Below are positions 35,434 to 43,881 of a DNA stretch of 64,000 bases, piece after piece; the stretch's first letter is position 1; each line of letters starts with the position of its first letter. The position numbers and the translations under genes were made by a program. The notes beneath the pieces were generated by a model. That model was given only the letters and a program-made list of their open reading frames with translations, was not told where the DNA came from and made no database searches. The stretch is from an uncultured Roseburia sp. (GTDB lineage Bacteria; Bacillota_A; Clostridia; Lachnospirales; Lachnospiraceae), in contig USRX01000005.1 in assembly GCA_900557275.1 (NCBI GenBank), forward strand, positions 1 through 64,000. The letters are read 5' to 3'.

Positions 35434-36990
35434 ATGACAGAATCTATCTTTGCAAAACGGTTCCGTGAAGCGATGGAAGAACGAGCTATGAAACAGGTGG
35501 ATATTCTTCGAGCGGCACAGGGACAAAATATAAAACTCGGAAAAAGCCAGATCAGTCAGTATGTCAGTGGAAAATCTATACCACGGGAAAATGTGGGACA
35601 GATTCTTGCCCAGATCCTGCATGTGGATATTAACTGGCTATATGGAAAGGATGCAAGCGATCACACATCCACAGAGAACAATACTGGCAATGAAACCAAT
35701 CCGATAATACAAACAGAACACACCTCTGTAACTGGCACAGTTGCAGATTCAGACTCAGAAGGGAAACAGCAGACCATGCGTGAATTTAAGAAATCAACCA
35801 AACTGGATAATGTATTATATGATGTAAGAGGACCTGTCGTAGACGAAGCAAACCGTATGGAAGAGAGCGGCGTACATGTCTTAAAACTGAATATTGGAAA
35901 TCCGGCGCCATTTGGCTTCCGTACCCCGGATGAGGTCGTTTATGATATGCAGCAGCAGTTGACAGAGTGCGAGGGATATTCGCCGGCACAGGGACTTTTT
36001 TCCGCAAGGAAAGCCATTATGCAATATGCACAGATCAAACATATTCCAAATGTAGCGATCCGTGACATCTATACCGGAAACGGGGTCAGTGAGCTGATCA
36101 ATATGAGTATGTCCGCATTGCTGGATAATGGAGATGAAGTACTTGTTCCATCTCCGGATTATCCGTTATGGACAGCCTGTGTCACATTAGCTGGTGGAAA
36201 GGCCGTCCATTATATCTGTGACGAACAGGCAGAATGGTATCCGGATATGGATGATATCCGCAAAAAGATCACACCGAACACAAAAGCGATTGTTATCATT
36301 AACCCGAACAACCCAACGGGCGCGCTTTATCCGCGAGAGGTTTTGCAAGAAATCGTGAATATTGCGAGAGAACATCAGATGATCATTTTCTCTGATGAGA
36401 TTTATGATCGTCTCGTTATGGATGGTGAAGAACATGTATCTATCGCATCTCTGGCACCGGATCTGTTCTGTGTTACCTTCAGCGGTCTGTCAAAATCACA
36501 TATGATTGCAGGATACCGTATCGGATGGATGATACTCAGCGGTAACAAATCCATTGCAGATGATTATATTCAGGGTCTGAACATGCTTTCCAATATGCGT
36601 CTGTGTTCCAATGTTCCGGCACAATCCATCGTACAGACAGCTTTGGGCGGGCACCAGAGCGTCAACGATTATATCATTCCGGGCGGAAGAATCTATGAGC
36701 AGAGAGAGTTCATTTACAATGCCTTGAACGATATTCCGGGCATTACCGCTGTAAAACCGAAAGCAGCCTTTTATATTTTCCCGAAGATTGATACGAAAAA
36801 GTTCAATATTGTAAATGATGAAAGGTTTGCCCTCGATCTTCTGAAAGAGAAAAAAATCCTAATCATCCATGGCGGTGGTTTCAACTGGGGCGAACCAGAT
36901 CATTTCCGTGTTGTATATCTGCCGCGTATCGAAGTGCTGAAGGATGCAACGGATAAACTGGCTGACTTCTTAAGTTATTATCATCAGTAA
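35434..36990 (+). CDS. XRE-type HTH domain fused to an AlaA/AlaT-like aminotransferase
   Basis: A 518-residue fusion. Residues 1 to about 75 are a Cro/C1-type helix-turn-helix (FAKRFREAMEERAMKQVDIL, GKSQISQYVSGKSIPREN). About 76-112 is a Ser/Thr/Glu-rich linker. The rest is a class I/II aminotransferase closest to the alanine/glutamate-pyruvate type: LKLNIGNPAPFGF, YTGNGVSELI, INPNNPTGALY, SDEIYDRLV, and the PLP lysine Lys354 in SGLSKSHMIAGYRIGW; all key residues are intact. Unlike MocR regulators (GntR + aminotransferase), the DNA-binding part is XRE-type. It may couple amino-acid or PLP status to its own expression, given the operator-like repeats upstream. Start ATG 35434 follows AAAGGAG. 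Confidence 0.88.
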   Translation: MTESIFAKRFREAMEERAMKQVDILRAAQGQNIKLGKSQISQYVSGKSIPRENVGQILAQILHVDINWLYGKDASDHTSTENNTGNETNPIIQTEHTSVTGTVADSDSEGKQQTMREFKKSTKLDNVLYDVRGPVVDEANRMEESGVHVLKLNIGNPAPFGFRTPDEVVYDMQQQLTECEGYSPAQGLFSARKAIMQYAQIKHIPNVAIRDIYTGNGVSELINMSMSALLDNGDEVLVPSPDYPLWTACVTLAGGKAVHYICDEQAEWYPDMDDIRKKITPNTKAIVIINPNNPTGALYPREVLQEIVNIAREHQMIIFSDEIYDRLVMDGEEHVSIASLAPDLFCVTFSGLSKSHMIAGYRIGWMILSGNKSIADDYIQGLNMLSNMRLCSNVPAQSIVQTALGGHQSVNDYIIPGGRIYEQREFIYNALNDIPGITAVKPKAAFYIFPKIDTKKFNIVNDERFALDLLKEKKILIIHGGGFNWGEPDHFRVVYLPRIEVLKDATDKLADFLSYYHQ

Positions 36991-37027
36991 TCAGCCATCA
37001 TAAAAACAAAGGAGTAGCATCATATAT

Positions 37028-37402
37028 ATGGGCTTTTTATTTGTAGGCCTTGGCGGAGCATTGGGAGCAATGCTCCGTTATGCGCTGAGTCTCATAACCG
37101 TAAAAACAGAATTTCCGCTGATGACATTTCTGACTAATATTCTAGGCGCTTTTGCCATTGGACTGATCGTTGGTATCGCCAGTGAAAAAAAAGCGGATGC
37201 GCCAAATCTGATCCTTTTTTTAAAGACAGGATTCTGCGGGGGATTTACCACATTTTCCACCTTTTCACTGGAAACGCTGACATTGTTTGAAAATGGCTCC
37301 TGGGCAACCGGCGGACTTTATGCCGTTCTGAGTTTCATTTGCTGTATCGCAGGCGTATGGCTTGGGAAGACAGCAGCCGGACTGGTTACCGGTACCTGTT
37401 AA
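37028..37402 (+). CDS. crcB: Fluoride channel CrcB/Fluc
   Basis: A 124-residue, four-helix membrane protein that exports fluoride. GGALGAMLRYALS, the TNILGAFAIG strand-like helix, and GFCGGFTTFSTFSLE are the signature blocks. Fluc works as a dimer; many Firmicutes have two adjacent crcB genes but only one is here. It follows the regulator-aminotransferase gene by 37 bases and may be read from the same transcript. No fluoride riboswitch was seen before it. Confidence 0.92.
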   Translation: MGFLFVGLGGALGAMLRYALSLITVKTEFPLMTFLTNILGAFAIGLIVGIASEKKADAPNLILFLKTGFCGGFTTFSTFSLETLTLFENGSWATGGLYAVLSFICCIAGVWLGKTAAGLVTGTC

Positions 37403-37559
37403 AATTTTAATTTTTTATGTAGATGTACATTTTACCGGGAAATTATTTGACAGCAGGAATACGAAAGCTTATTATGAATAAGATTGTGTAAAGACATGTT
37501 AGCATCATCTGTCAGTAAAAGACAGAATCCATACTAAACAGGCAGCAGGAGGAAAATAA

Positions 37560-38492
37560 GTGACCCGAAAATCATATATTCAAACAAAAAAACTCCGGAA
37601 GATTGTTCTTTCCGGTCTGTGTATCGCAGGACTGATATTTGTAGCAGCAGGCTGTGGTTCAAAAGAAACATCTCAGCAGGATCCGGTGGTAAGTACATCC
37701 GATTCCCACAGTGAAATCTCTGCAACTACGGAATCTTCTGTCCAGGAACCGGAACAGAATACAGAGAACGACAATGCAAATGCAGCAACTTCCAGTAAAA
37801 ATTTTCTGGATGCCAGAGTAGATTTTGCCGCACAGCCAGGAAAACCGGTTGGGACAACCGAGCAATCCGAAGAAAAAGTTGTTTACCTGACACTGGATGA
37901 CGGACCATCTGAAAACACACAGAAAGTTTTAGATATTCTGGATCAGTACAACTGTAAAGCAACCTTCTTTGTAACAGGTGAAATGCCGGAATACAAGGAT
38001 ATGATCAAAGTTGCATATGACAAGGGACATACGATCGGCCTCCATACATATTCCCATACATATTCCAAAGTCTATGCATCTGTAGATGCTTATTTTGAGG
38101 ATTTGGATCAGATTGGACAGATGGTAAAAGATGAAATCGGTTATGTCCCATGCTTTATCCGTTTTCCGGGTGGTTCATCCAATACTGTCTCTGCAAAATA
38201 TACGTCCGGTATCATGTCTGAACTGGTAAAAGAGGTTCAGGATCGTGGATATCAGTATTATGACTGGAACGCTAGTTCCGGTGATGGCGCTACTAAAACA
38301 ACACAGGAACTGATCCAGCAGGCAACCAGTTATCATTCCAATAACCTGATCCTGCTCTGTCATGATGCACAGGCAAAGGATACGACAGTAGAAGCATTGC
38401 CATCTATTATCGAATATTACCAGTCTCAGGGATACGTTTTTAAAGCCCTCGACCGCGACAGTTTCGTGGCTCATCATTCTGTCAATAATTAG
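37560..38492 (+). CDS. Lipoprotein polysaccharide deacetylase (NodB domain), copy 1
   Basis: A 310-residue lipoprotein: signal with lipobox FVAAGC (Cys32), a Ser/Thr/Glu linker to about 95, then a NodB/CE4 domain. Metal and catalytic motifs: TLDDGPS (Asp pair), HTYSHTYS (His pair), RFPGGSSN, DWNASSGDG and LLCHDAQ. Such enzymes deacetylate peptidoglycan GlcNAc or other polysaccharides at the cell surface. TLDD replaces the usual TFDD; Phe to Leu should be tolerated. Start GTG 37560 follows GGAGG. Copy 2 downstream is clearly paralogous. Confidence 0.9.
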   Translation: MTRKSYIQTKKLRKIVLSGLCIAGLIFVAAGCGSKETSQQDPVVSTSDSHSEISATTESSVQEPEQNTENDNANAATSSKNFLDARVDFAAQPGKPVGTTEQSEEKVVYLTLDDGPSENTQKVLDILDQYNCKATFFVTGEMPEYKDMIKVAYDKGHTIGLHTYSHTYSKVYASVDAYFEDLDQIGQMVKDEIGYVPCFIRFPGGSSNTVSAKYTSGIMSELVKEVQDRGYQYYDWNASSGDGATKTTQELIQQATSYHSNNLILLCHDAQAKDTTVEALPSIIEYYQSQGYVFKALDRDSFVAHHSVNN

Positions 38493-38538
38493 TAATATCT
38501 CTTCATAAAAAAGTAAGAATTTAAAGTCGACAGATACG

Positions 38539-38567
38539 TTGACAAAAGCATTCTTAAGGACTATGAT
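38539..38567 (+). promoter_or_regulatory. Promoter of deacetylase copy 2
   Basis: TTGACA (38539-38544), 17 bases, TATGAT (38562-38567). The hairpin at 38584 follows just after the expected start site, so the leader itself may carry an attenuator. Confidence 0.6.
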
Positions 38568-38583
38568 TAATGTCGAGTTTTGA

Positions 38584-38615
38584 AAAATCCGCAGTAAAAA
38601 CTGCGGGTTTTTACT
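38584..38615 (+). terminator. Hairpin terminator between the deacetylase genes
   Basis: AAAATCCGCAGT (38584-38595) pairs with ACTGCGGGTTTT (38600-38611) with one G-T pair, followed by T. It ends the copy 1 transcript, and also lies inside the leader from the 38539 promoter. Confidence 0.75.
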
Positions 38616-38656
38616 TATATAAAATACAGTATTTTATGCAAAAGGGGAGTTCCTAC

Positions 38657-39637
38657 ATGTTTGATAAAAGACGCGGTCCGTTTGATCCGAAAAAACAAAA
38701 ATTATTAGTTCGCGGAGGAATGGCATGTGCATGTGTGATCATTGTCATTGTTATGATATCTGTCGGTGTGCATATGTCGAAAAGTTCTGCCGCTTCTGAA
38801 ATCACAAAAAATAAAAGCGAAAATGCACAGGACATTTCTTCGGATACGGAAAAAAAAGATTCTGCAAAATCTGAAGAAGAAAAACAGGCGGAAGCAGAAA
38901 AGGAAAAAGCGGAAGAGGAAGAAAAAGCACGTCAGGAGGCTCTTGCAAAAGACCCGCGAAGCGATTTTGCCGTGCAGCCTGGAAAAACTGTTGGAACACT
39001 GGAAAAAACTGAAGAAAAAATTGTTTATCTAACATTCGATGATGGTCCATCCGGTAATACCCAGAAAATTTTGGATATCCTGGATCAGTATGGCTGCAAA
39101 GCAACCTTTTTCGTAACAGCAGAATGGCCAGAATACAAAGATATGATCAAAATCGCTTATGATAAGGGACATACGATCGGACTTCATTCATACACTCATG
39201 ACTATTCGCAGGTATATTCATCAGAAGATGCTTTTTTTCAGGATCTTAACCAGATTGGTCAATATGTAAAAGATGAGATCGGCTATGTACCATGCTTCAT
39301 TCGGTTTCCAGGCGGATCCTCTAATACGGTTTCCAAAAAATATACCCCTGGCATCATGTCTTCACTGGCACAGGATGTTCAGACACAGGGATATCAGTAT
39401 TATGATTGGAATGGCGATTCCGGCGATGGAGAAGAACATAAATCCGTAGACCAGCTTGTAAAAAGCGCAACCGGTCTTAAGGCCAGCAATATCATCATCC
39501 TTTGTCATGATGCACAGGCAAAAGTAAATACTGTTACCGCACTTCCGAGAATCATTGAATATTATCAGGCACAGGGATATACTTTTAAAGCTATTGACCG
39601 TAGCAGTTTTGTTTCCCATCATACGATCAATAATTAG
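38657..39637 (+). CDS. Membrane-anchored polysaccharide deacetylase (NodB domain), copy 2
   Basis: A 326-residue paralogue of copy 1. It has an N-terminal transmembrane anchor (about residues 20-39, no lipobox), a Glu/Lys/Ala-rich linker (about 60-95), then the same NodB domain with TFDDGPS, HSYTHDYS, RFPGGSSN, DWNGDSGDG and LCHDAQ. About two thirds of the catalytic domain can be aligned residue by residue with copy 1. Start ATG 38657 follows AAAGGGGAG; the longer frame from 38570 lacks a site. Different anchors suggest the two copies act at different depths of the wall (inference). Confidence 0.9.
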   Translation: MFDKRRGPFDPKKQKLLVRGGMACACVIIVIVMISVGVHMSKSSAASEITKNKSENAQDISSDTEKKDSAKSEEEKQAEAEKEKAEEEEKARQEALAKDPRSDFAVQPGKTVGTLEKTEEKIVYLTFDDGPSGNTQKILDILDQYGCKATFFVTAEWPEYKDMIKIAYDKGHTIGLHSYTHDYSQVYSSEDAFFQDLNQIGQYVKDEIGYVPCFIRFPGGSSNTVSKKYTPGIMSSLAQDVQTQGYQYYDWNGDSGDGEEHKSVDQLVKSATGLKASNIIILCHDAQAKVNTVTALPRIIEYYQAQGYTFKAIDRSSFVSHHTINN

Positions 39638-39647
39638 ATTCCCCGAC

Positions 39648-39679
39648 AAAAAGGCAGGAAAATAATTCCTGCTTTTTTT
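39648..39679 (+). terminator. Terminator of deacetylase copy 2
   Basis: AAAAAGGCAGGAA (39648-39660), loop AATAA, TTCCTGCTTTTT (39666-39677) with T run. Confidence 0.88.
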
Positions 39680-39853
39680 ATGACCAAATCTATGGAAGAC
39701 AAAATATGCCATATCTGTGCTGCCATCGCCAACAGAACAGCTATACCATATATCATCAGATATCAATACTGTATATAATATAAAAATACTATACAAGCAG
39801 TGAAAGCGAACTTGCAAACAATGAATCATTTACATACAAAGAAATATTTCCTT

Positions 39854-40243
39854 ATGAAACACCTCTTTTTGAGCCTTGCGGTTCTGGCCTTAGTGTTAAC
39901 TATCACAGGTTGTGAACAGCCATTTTCAAAAGCAGAAGTTTCCGGCAATCTGTCTTCCAATGATACGGAAGGCTCTGGTGTCCGGCTTGAATACGGAAGT
40001 GGAACCGTATGTTCTGTTGATTTTGTGCGAAGTCTTGTATTCGTTCAGCCAGAAGCAGAACTTCCCGGGTTTAAGACCATACCTTCTCAGATCATCCTAG
40101 AATGTGAATATCTGGATATTACAGCCGTTGTCCCATATGACCATGTCGTGTTCTATTACCACAAAGAAAATATTTCTTCAGATCAAATCAAAGTGAATAC
40201 TTTGCTGGACTACGGGCAGGACACGGATTCTGCACAGCCATAG
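39854..40243 (+). CDS. Small lipoprotein of unknown function
   Basis: A 129-residue protein with a clean lipoprotein signal, MKHLFLSLAVLALVLTITGC (Cys20). The mature part is small and probably beta-rich, with no family I recognise. Starts at ATG 39821 or GTG 39800 are also in frame; 39854 gives a standard signal length but none has a strong ribosome site. It follows the deacetylase terminator and is likely surface-exposed like its neighbours. Confidence 0.6.
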   Translation: MKHLFLSLAVLALVLTITGCEQPFSKAEVSGNLSSNDTEGSGVRLEYGSGTVCSVDFVRSLVFVQPEAELPGFKTIPSQIILECEYLDITAVVPYDHVVFYYHKENISSDQIKVNTLLDYGQDTDSAQP

Positions 40244-40329
40244 ATATATTCAGATTCACTCATTATAAATCATCTTTTGATCATGACAGAGATTTTCCGT
40301 CTGTACATAACATAAAAGTGGAGAGCATT

Positions 40330-40947
40330 ATGTCTGAATATCTGATCCGAATAAAAAACGGGGAAAAAAATACCTATCGTAAACGACGATTTTTAAAAAG
40401 AAAAGGGTTTATTGCCCGAAATTCCCACTGGGAAAAAATTGTGGATGTTTCCGAAATCCGCAGATGGAAACGGTTTGCCCGCAGAAAAAAATTCAGGTTT
40501 GACTATGTGGATGCCAAATATGCCCGCAGCACCAACTACCGCCGGATTTTTTTCTCTCACTATGAACCATACCGCAACGGAAAATATTTCTGTATCTACT
40601 GCGGGCGACTTCTCCCAAAAGAAAAAATACAAGTAGATCATATCATCCCGGTGCATGCAGCTCAGACGGAATGGTTTATCCAACGCTATCTGAAACGCAA
40701 TGGATGGGAGAGTATTAATGATTTCCATAACCTCGGCGCCAGTTGCAAGCGCTGCAACAGCCGCAAAGGTGCAAAGATGGGCTGGTGGGTCTGGCGTGGT
40801 TTTCGTGGAAAGTCTAACCGATTTCAGGTAATTCGTAGAACGGTAAGACGAATACTTGTGTTGATCGTCGTTATCATCATCCTGATACTCGTACAAAAAT
40901 GGATACCAAATATAGATATATCAAACATACATATTAGGATGTTTTAA
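40330..40947 (+). CDS. HNH endonuclease-like protein with a C-terminal membrane helix
   Basis: A 205-residue, strongly basic protein. An HNH core is clear: CIYCGRLLPKEKIQVDHIIP, NLGASCKRCNSRKG, giving two CxxC zinc pairs and the DH-N catalytic residues. It is followed by a basic segment and a hydrophobic helix near the C-terminus (ILVLIVVIIILILVQ, about 178-192) with a short tail. Membrane anchoring is unusual for HNH nucleases. The start ATG 40330 has GTGGAGAG before it; GTG 40318 is rejected. DNA uptake, wall-linked DNA processing or defence are possible roles; none is shown. Confidence 0.75.
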   Translation: MSEYLIRIKNGEKNTYRKRRFLKRKGFIARNSHWEKIVDVSEIRRWKRFARRKKFRFDYVDAKYARSTNYRRIFFSHYEPYRNGKYFCIYCGRLLPKEKIQVDHIIPVHAAQTEWFIQRYLKRNGWESINDFHNLGASCKRCNSRKGAKMGWWVWRGFRGKSNRFQVIRRTVRRILVLIVVIIILILVQKWIPNIDISNIHIRMF

Positions 40948-41294
40948 AAAGATATGATTATGAGAATCCTTGATGGATTTTCTATTTTGATGCGGTCTTG
41001 CAAAAAACGAAAAAATAATTTATAATGACAAAACAGTTAGCATCTTATGAATTGTTATGATTCATTAGATTGACAACCTTGTGAATATTTTTTCATACGA
41101 TTTTGTGCTAAAACTTTATGTTTCCATAAGGTTTTAGCCTTTTTCTTGAACAGACATTTACAGCCTTACGTTGTTTACTGATAATGGAATCCAACCAAAG
41201 CAGCATATTTATCAAAACAACCTAACAACCATTATCTATAATAACCAGCAGCATTTTATAAATGACTGCACTGATATAAAAAGAGAGGACATAC
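40948..41294 (+). promoter_or_regulatory. Promoter and structured leader of the radical SAM-rng operon
   Basis: The promoter TTGCAA (40998-41003), 17 bases, TATAAT (41021-41026) is followed by a leader of about 260 bases. A terminator-like hairpin lies at 41107-41138 (GCTAAAACTTTAT/ATAAGGTTTTAGC with one G-T pair, then CTTTTTCTT). A leader this long with an early terminator suggests attenuation. No protein gene seen in this gap. Confidence 0.6.
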
Positions 41295-43160
41295 ATGAGA
41301 AAACTCGCTTTAAGTGACGAAATTTTATTAACAATAGACAAACCTGCGCGCTATATCGGCAACGAGGTAAATGCGGTCTGTAAGAACCCGGAGGATGTGC
41401 AGGTCAGGGTAGGCTTTGCATTTCCGGATGTGTACGATGTGGGCATGAGCCACCTCGGTCTTCAGATTCTTTACGATATGTTCAACCGCAGAGAGGATGT
41501 ATTCTGTGAACGTGTCTACTCTCCATGGCCGGATCTGCACCAGATCATGAAAGAACAGAACATTCCGTTATTCTGTCTGGAATCCCAGGATCCGGTAAAG
41601 GATATGGATTTTCTGGCTATTACCATCCAGTATGAGATGTGCTATACAAACATCCTTCAGGTACTGGATCTGTCCCAGATCCCGATGTATGCCAAGGACC
41701 GTACCGCTGATGATCCCATCGTGATCGGTGGCGGTCCTTGTACCTATAATCCGGAACCGCTGGCTGATTTCTTCGATATTTTTTACATCGGAGAGGGTGA
41801 AACGGTCTATGATGAGCTGTTCGATCTCTATGAAGCCCATCAGGCAGCAGGATATGACCGCGAGAAATTTCTCCGGGCAGCAGCTAAGATCCCAGGCTTA
41901 TATGTTCCTGCATTTTATGAGGTAACCTACAAGGAAGATGGCACGATTGCTTCTTTTACACCGAAATATGAGGACGTTCCGACTACGATCAAACGTCAGG
42001 TAGTAGAAGCCATGTCCGAAACGACCTATCCTGAAAAACCGATTGTTCCGTTTATTAAAATTGTACAGGATCGTGTCGTTCTGGAGATTATGCGTGGCTG
42101 TATCCGTGGCTGTCGTTTCTGTCAGGCGGGAATGGTATACCGTCCGCTGCGGGAACGGGATGTAGAGATGCTGAAGGATAAGGCCTATAAAATGCTGAAA
42201 AGCACAGGTCATGAAGAGATTTCCTTAAGTTCCTTAAGTTCCAGTGACTATACCCATCTGGAAGAACTGCTGACATTCCTGATTGATAATTTCAAATCCC
42301 AGGGTGTCAACATCTCCCTGCCGTCGCTGCGTATTGATGCATTTTCGCTTGATGTTATGAACAAAGTGCAGGATATCAAAAAGAGCAGTCTGACTTTCGC
42401 TCCGGAAGCAGGCTCACAGCGTATGCGAAATGTGATTAATAAAGGGTTGACGGAAGAGGATATTTTACATGGCGCCGGTCTGGCATTTGACGGCGGCTGG
42501 CAGAAAGTAAAACTATATTTCATGCTGGGACTTCCGGGAGAGACCGTTGAGGATATGCAGGCGATTCCGGAACTTGCTAACAATATCGCAAAACGTTATT
42601 ACGAAATTCCAAAGGATCAGAGAAATGGGAAATGCCAGATCACGATCAGTACATCTTTCTTTGTGCCAAAACCGTTTACACCGTTCCAGTGGTATCCGAT
42701 GTGTACCAAAGATGATTTCCTTGGTCGTGCAAAGATCGTAAATGAGGCAGTCAAAGCGCAGCTGAACCGAAAGAGCATGAAGTACAACTGGCATGAAGCG
42801 GATGTAACACTGATCGAGGGCGTTCTTGCCCGTGGCGACAGACGGCTTTCCAAAGTGCTTGTGCATGTTTATGAGCATGGCGGCATTTTTGATGCATGGT
42901 CAGAATTTTTTGATTATGACCGCTGGCTGAATGCTTTTGCTGAAACCGGTATTGATCCTGCTTTTTATACTACAAGAGTCCGTGAAGAAGAAGAACTCTT
43001 CCCATGGGATTTCATCGATGCAGGGATTTCCAAATCATTCCTGTTGCGGGAATGGCATCAGGCACAGAAAGGCGTCGTAACGCCAAACTGCAGGCAGCAG
43101 TGCTCCGGATGCGGTGCAAGTCAGTTCCAGGGAGGTGTATGTTATGAAAATCAGAATTAA
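41295..43160 (+). CDS. TIGR03960-family B12-binding radical SAM protein
   Basis: A 621-residue protein of the TIGR03960 family. An N-terminal cobalamin-binding-like fold includes DVYDVGMSHLGLQILYD and VIGGGPCTYNPEPLADFFD. The radical SAM cluster motif is CIRGCRFC followed by QAG. A cysteine-rich end (NCRQQCSGCGAS) closes the protein. The reaction is not established. These proteins are typically followed by the TIGR03936 (DUF2344) protein and RNase E/G, as here, suggesting a shared role in RNA or ribosome modification (inference). Confidence 0.9.
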   Translation: MRKLALSDEILLTIDKPARYIGNEVNAVCKNPEDVQVRVGFAFPDVYDVGMSHLGLQILYDMFNRREDVFCERVYSPWPDLHQIMKEQNIPLFCLESQDPVKDMDFLAITIQYEMCYTNILQVLDLSQIPMYAKDRTADDPIVIGGGPCTYNPEPLADFFDIFYIGEGETVYDELFDLYEAHQAAGYDREKFLRAAAKIPGLYVPAFYEVTYKEDGTIASFTPKYEDVPTTIKRQVVEAMSETTYPEKPIVPFIKIVQDRVVLEIMRGCIRGCRFCQAGMVYRPLRERDVEMLKDKAYKMLKSTGHEEISLSSLSSSDYTHLEELLTFLIDNFKSQGVNISLPSLRIDAFSLDVMNKVQDIKKSSLTFAPEAGSQRMRNVINKGLTEEDILHGAGLAFDGGWQKVKLYFMLGLPGETVEDMQAIPELANNIAKRYYEIPKDQRNGKCQITISTSFFVPKPFTPFQWYPMCTKDDFLGRAKIVNEAVKAQLNRKSMKYNWHEADVTLIEGVLARGDRRLSKVLVHVYEHGGIFDAWSEFFDYDRWLNAFAETGIDPAFYTTRVREEEELFPWDFIDAGISKSFLLREWHQAQKGVVTPNCRQQCSGCGASQFQGGVCYENQN

Positions 43161-43881
43161 GTTCCGCAAATACGGTGTCATGAAATTTATAGGACATCTG
43201 GACATCATGCGCTATTTCCAGAAAGCGATCCGCAGAGCGGAGATTGACATTGCATATACGGAAGGCTTCAGCCCGCATCAGATCATGTCTTTTGCAGCAC
43301 CTCTGGGTGTCGGCATTATCAGTGACGGCGAATATCTGGATATTGAAGTAAAATCCACCAGAACTTCACAGGAATCCATCGATGCCTTAAACAGCGTTAT
43401 GGTAGACGGCATTGAGATCACAGACTATGTGGAGCTTACAGAAGGTGCCAAAAAGGCCATGTCCATTGTCGCGGCAGCAGAATACAATGTCTGGTTTAAA
43501 GAGGGAAAAGATCCGGTATTCACACTGGACGAGATCGCAGCAGGCATCAAATCCTATTTTGAAGACCGTGAAGAGATCCTGATCACAAAACAGACGAAAA
43601 AAAGTGAACGCCAGATCGATGTACGACCGCATATTTTTTCCTTTGATTCATATGAGGGAACAGGCGAAAGTGGAAGTCCTGTGTATGGTTTTCATTTTCT
43701 GCTTTCCGCCGGAAGCGAGGAGAACATCAAACCGGAACTGATCGTGGAAGATTTCTGCCGTTTCTTTGGGAAAGAATTTCAGGCCTTTGATTATCAGATC
43801 CAGCGAAAAGACGTCTATGCGAAAAATGGCGCCGGTATTTTTGTTCCGCTGACTAATTTTGGCAGAAAGATCGTGAAATAA
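43144..43881 (+). CDS. TIGR03936-family radical SAM-associated protein (DUF2344)
   Basis: A 245-residue protein, always linked to the TIGR03960 enzyme. RIKFRKYGVMKFIGHLDIMR and EIDIAYTEGFSPHQIMSFAAPL are the family start. No enzyme motif is evident, so it is probably a partner or substrate-binding subunit. ATG 43144 follows GGAGGTG, inside the end of the upstream gene (17-base overlap). rng begins at its stop codon. Confidence 0.88.
   Translation: MKIRIKFRKYGVMKFIGHLDIMRYFQKAIRRAEIDIAYTEGFSPHQIMSFAAPLGVGIISDGEYLDIEVKSTRTSQESIDALNSVMVDGIEITDYVELTEGAKKAMSIVAAAEYNVWFKEGKDPVFTLDEIAAGIKSYFEDREEILITKQTKKSERQIDVRPHIFSFDSYEGTGESGSPVYGFHFLLSAGSEENIKPELIVEDFCRFFGKEFQAFDYQIQRKDVYAKNGAGIFVPLTNFGRKIVK

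Noticed and set aside
34713..36990. The aminotransferase as HisC of the histidine operon
   Set aside because: It resembles AlaA/AlaT, carries an XRE domain, and is separated from the his genes by a strong terminator and a promoter.
36991..37027. Fluoride riboswitch before crcB
   Set aside because: The gap is only 37 bases, too short for a fluoride riboswitch, and no hairpin is seen.
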